Shown piece by piece: positions 5,282 through 5,413 of a DNA stretch of 5,413 nt; position 1 is the stretch's first letter, and every line of letters starts with the position of its first letter. The stretch covers positions 1 through 5,413 of the forward strand of contig JACQUT010000379.1 of assembly GCA_016267585.1 (NCBI GenBank), given 5' to 3'. The notes below the pieces were generated by a model. The model saw nothing but the letters and a program-made list of their open reading frames with translations. It was not told the origin of the DNA and searched no databases. The translations under genes and the position numbers were made by a program. Source of the stretch: Cyanobacteria bacterium NC_groundwater_1444_Ag_S-0.65um_54_12 (GTDB lineage Bacteria; Cyanobacteriota; Sericytochromatia; S15B-MN24; VGJW01).

Positions 5282-5413
5282 TTGAGCGCGCCCGCAGGCC
5301 CCGGGCCGCAGCATACTGTTGCGTACGTGAGGCACGGGGCCAGAGAGTTGACGCCAACGGCGGCGGAGAACACCGATACAGGGTTCCCGGACGTGCTTGC
5401 ACGGCTGGGCAAG
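5282..5413 (+). CDS. Possible start of an unidentified gene running off the window (tentative)
   Basis: AGGAGA (5271-5276) lies 5 bases before a TTG at 5282 that opens 44 codons without a stop to the window edge (MSAPAGPGPQHTVAYVRHGA at the start, FPDVLARLGK at the end). About 77% of its third codon positions are G or C, which is compatible with coding. Against this, the segment is about 68% GC, so stops are rare by chance: another plus-strand frame (from 5254) and a minus-strand frame are also open to the edge. No domain can be assigned from 44 residues. The stretch could equally be a non-coding repeat or the edge of a mobile element. Confidence 0.25.
   Translation, partial: MSAPAGPGPQHTVAYVRHGARELTPTAAENTDTGFPDVLARLGK

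Larger units (their letters stand above)
5055..5413. other. Stretch without a secure gene at the right edge
   Basis: In order it holds the leader and promoter of the exonuclease gene (to 5104), about 85 bp without clear signals, an AT-rich patch (5191-5230), the second 13-mer copy (5257), and GC-rich sequence from about 5282. The GC-rich part has small inverted repeats, for example GGCCC/GGGCC around 5298-5308, CGTG/CACG around 5325-5335 and CGTGC/GCACG at 5392-5403. I see no tRNA, rRNA or known riboswitch in it. Confidence 0.6.

Noticed and set aside
5321..5341. VRHGAR-like residues in the 5282 frame, recalling the RHGxRxP motif of histidine acid phosphatases
   Set aside because: The proline is absent, only 44 codons are visible, and the reading frame itself is uncertain.
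5051..5413. Minus-strand frame open from the right edge to 5051
   Set aside because: It runs through the predicted promoter and start of the exonuclease gene and has no recognisable protein features. Openness in the GC-rich part is expected by chance, although it could reflect a repeat.

Overview
Organism. The window is about 54% GC by eye. It carries moderately GC-biased bacterial genes with recognisable Shine-Dalgarno and sigma70-like signals and one lipoprotein. The gene content (a DUF2867-type NAD(P)-binding oxidoreductase, an AnsA-type asparaginase with a long C-terminal extension, a DnaQ-like exonuclease joined to a WYL domain) would suit a member of the Chloroflexota, possibly Chloroflexales. 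This is an impression from gene style, not a demonstrated assignment. I see no rRNA, tRNA, CRISPR array, transposase or phage gene.

Layout. (1) 1-1155, plus strand: 3' part of a two-domain SDR/DUF2867 oxidoreductase whose start lies before the window. (2) 1152-2642, minus strand: L-asparaginase, convergent with gene 1. The two stop codons interlock in the four bases CTAA, so there is no spacer. (3) 2643-2724: an 82-bp divergent spacer holding a good plus-strand promoter and ribosome binding site. (4) 2725-4158, plus strand: a predicted lipoprotein of unrecognised family, with low-complexity Gly/Pro/Ala segments, two long G tracts and an 11-bp hairpin in its coding sequence. (5) 4159-4190: a 32-bp convergent spacer dominated by a perfect 10-bp inverted repeat. 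(6) 4191-5054, minus strand: a DEDDh 3'-5' exonuclease with a C-terminal WYL domain. (7) 5055-5413: no secure gene. It holds the minus-strand promoter of gene 6, an AT-rich patch (about 22% GC at 5191-5230), a second copy of the 13-mer seen in the 4161 hairpin, and then an abrupt change to about 68% GC. A TTG-started reading frame with a good ribosome binding site runs off the right edge there.

How the genes relate. The four clear genes alternate in strand (+, -, +, -), so each is probably transcribed on its own and none form an operon. They share no obvious pathway: redox metabolism, amino-acid amide hydrolysis, an envelope lipoprotein, and nucleic-acid processing or sensing. I do not see a multi-gene novel system. 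The most interesting items are single-protein architectures (exonuclease-WYL; asparaginase with a beta-rich tail that looks like the KFDV-type C-terminal domain of polyphenol oxidases), the slippage-prone G tracts in the lipoprotein, and a candidate dispersed repeat at 4160 and 5257.
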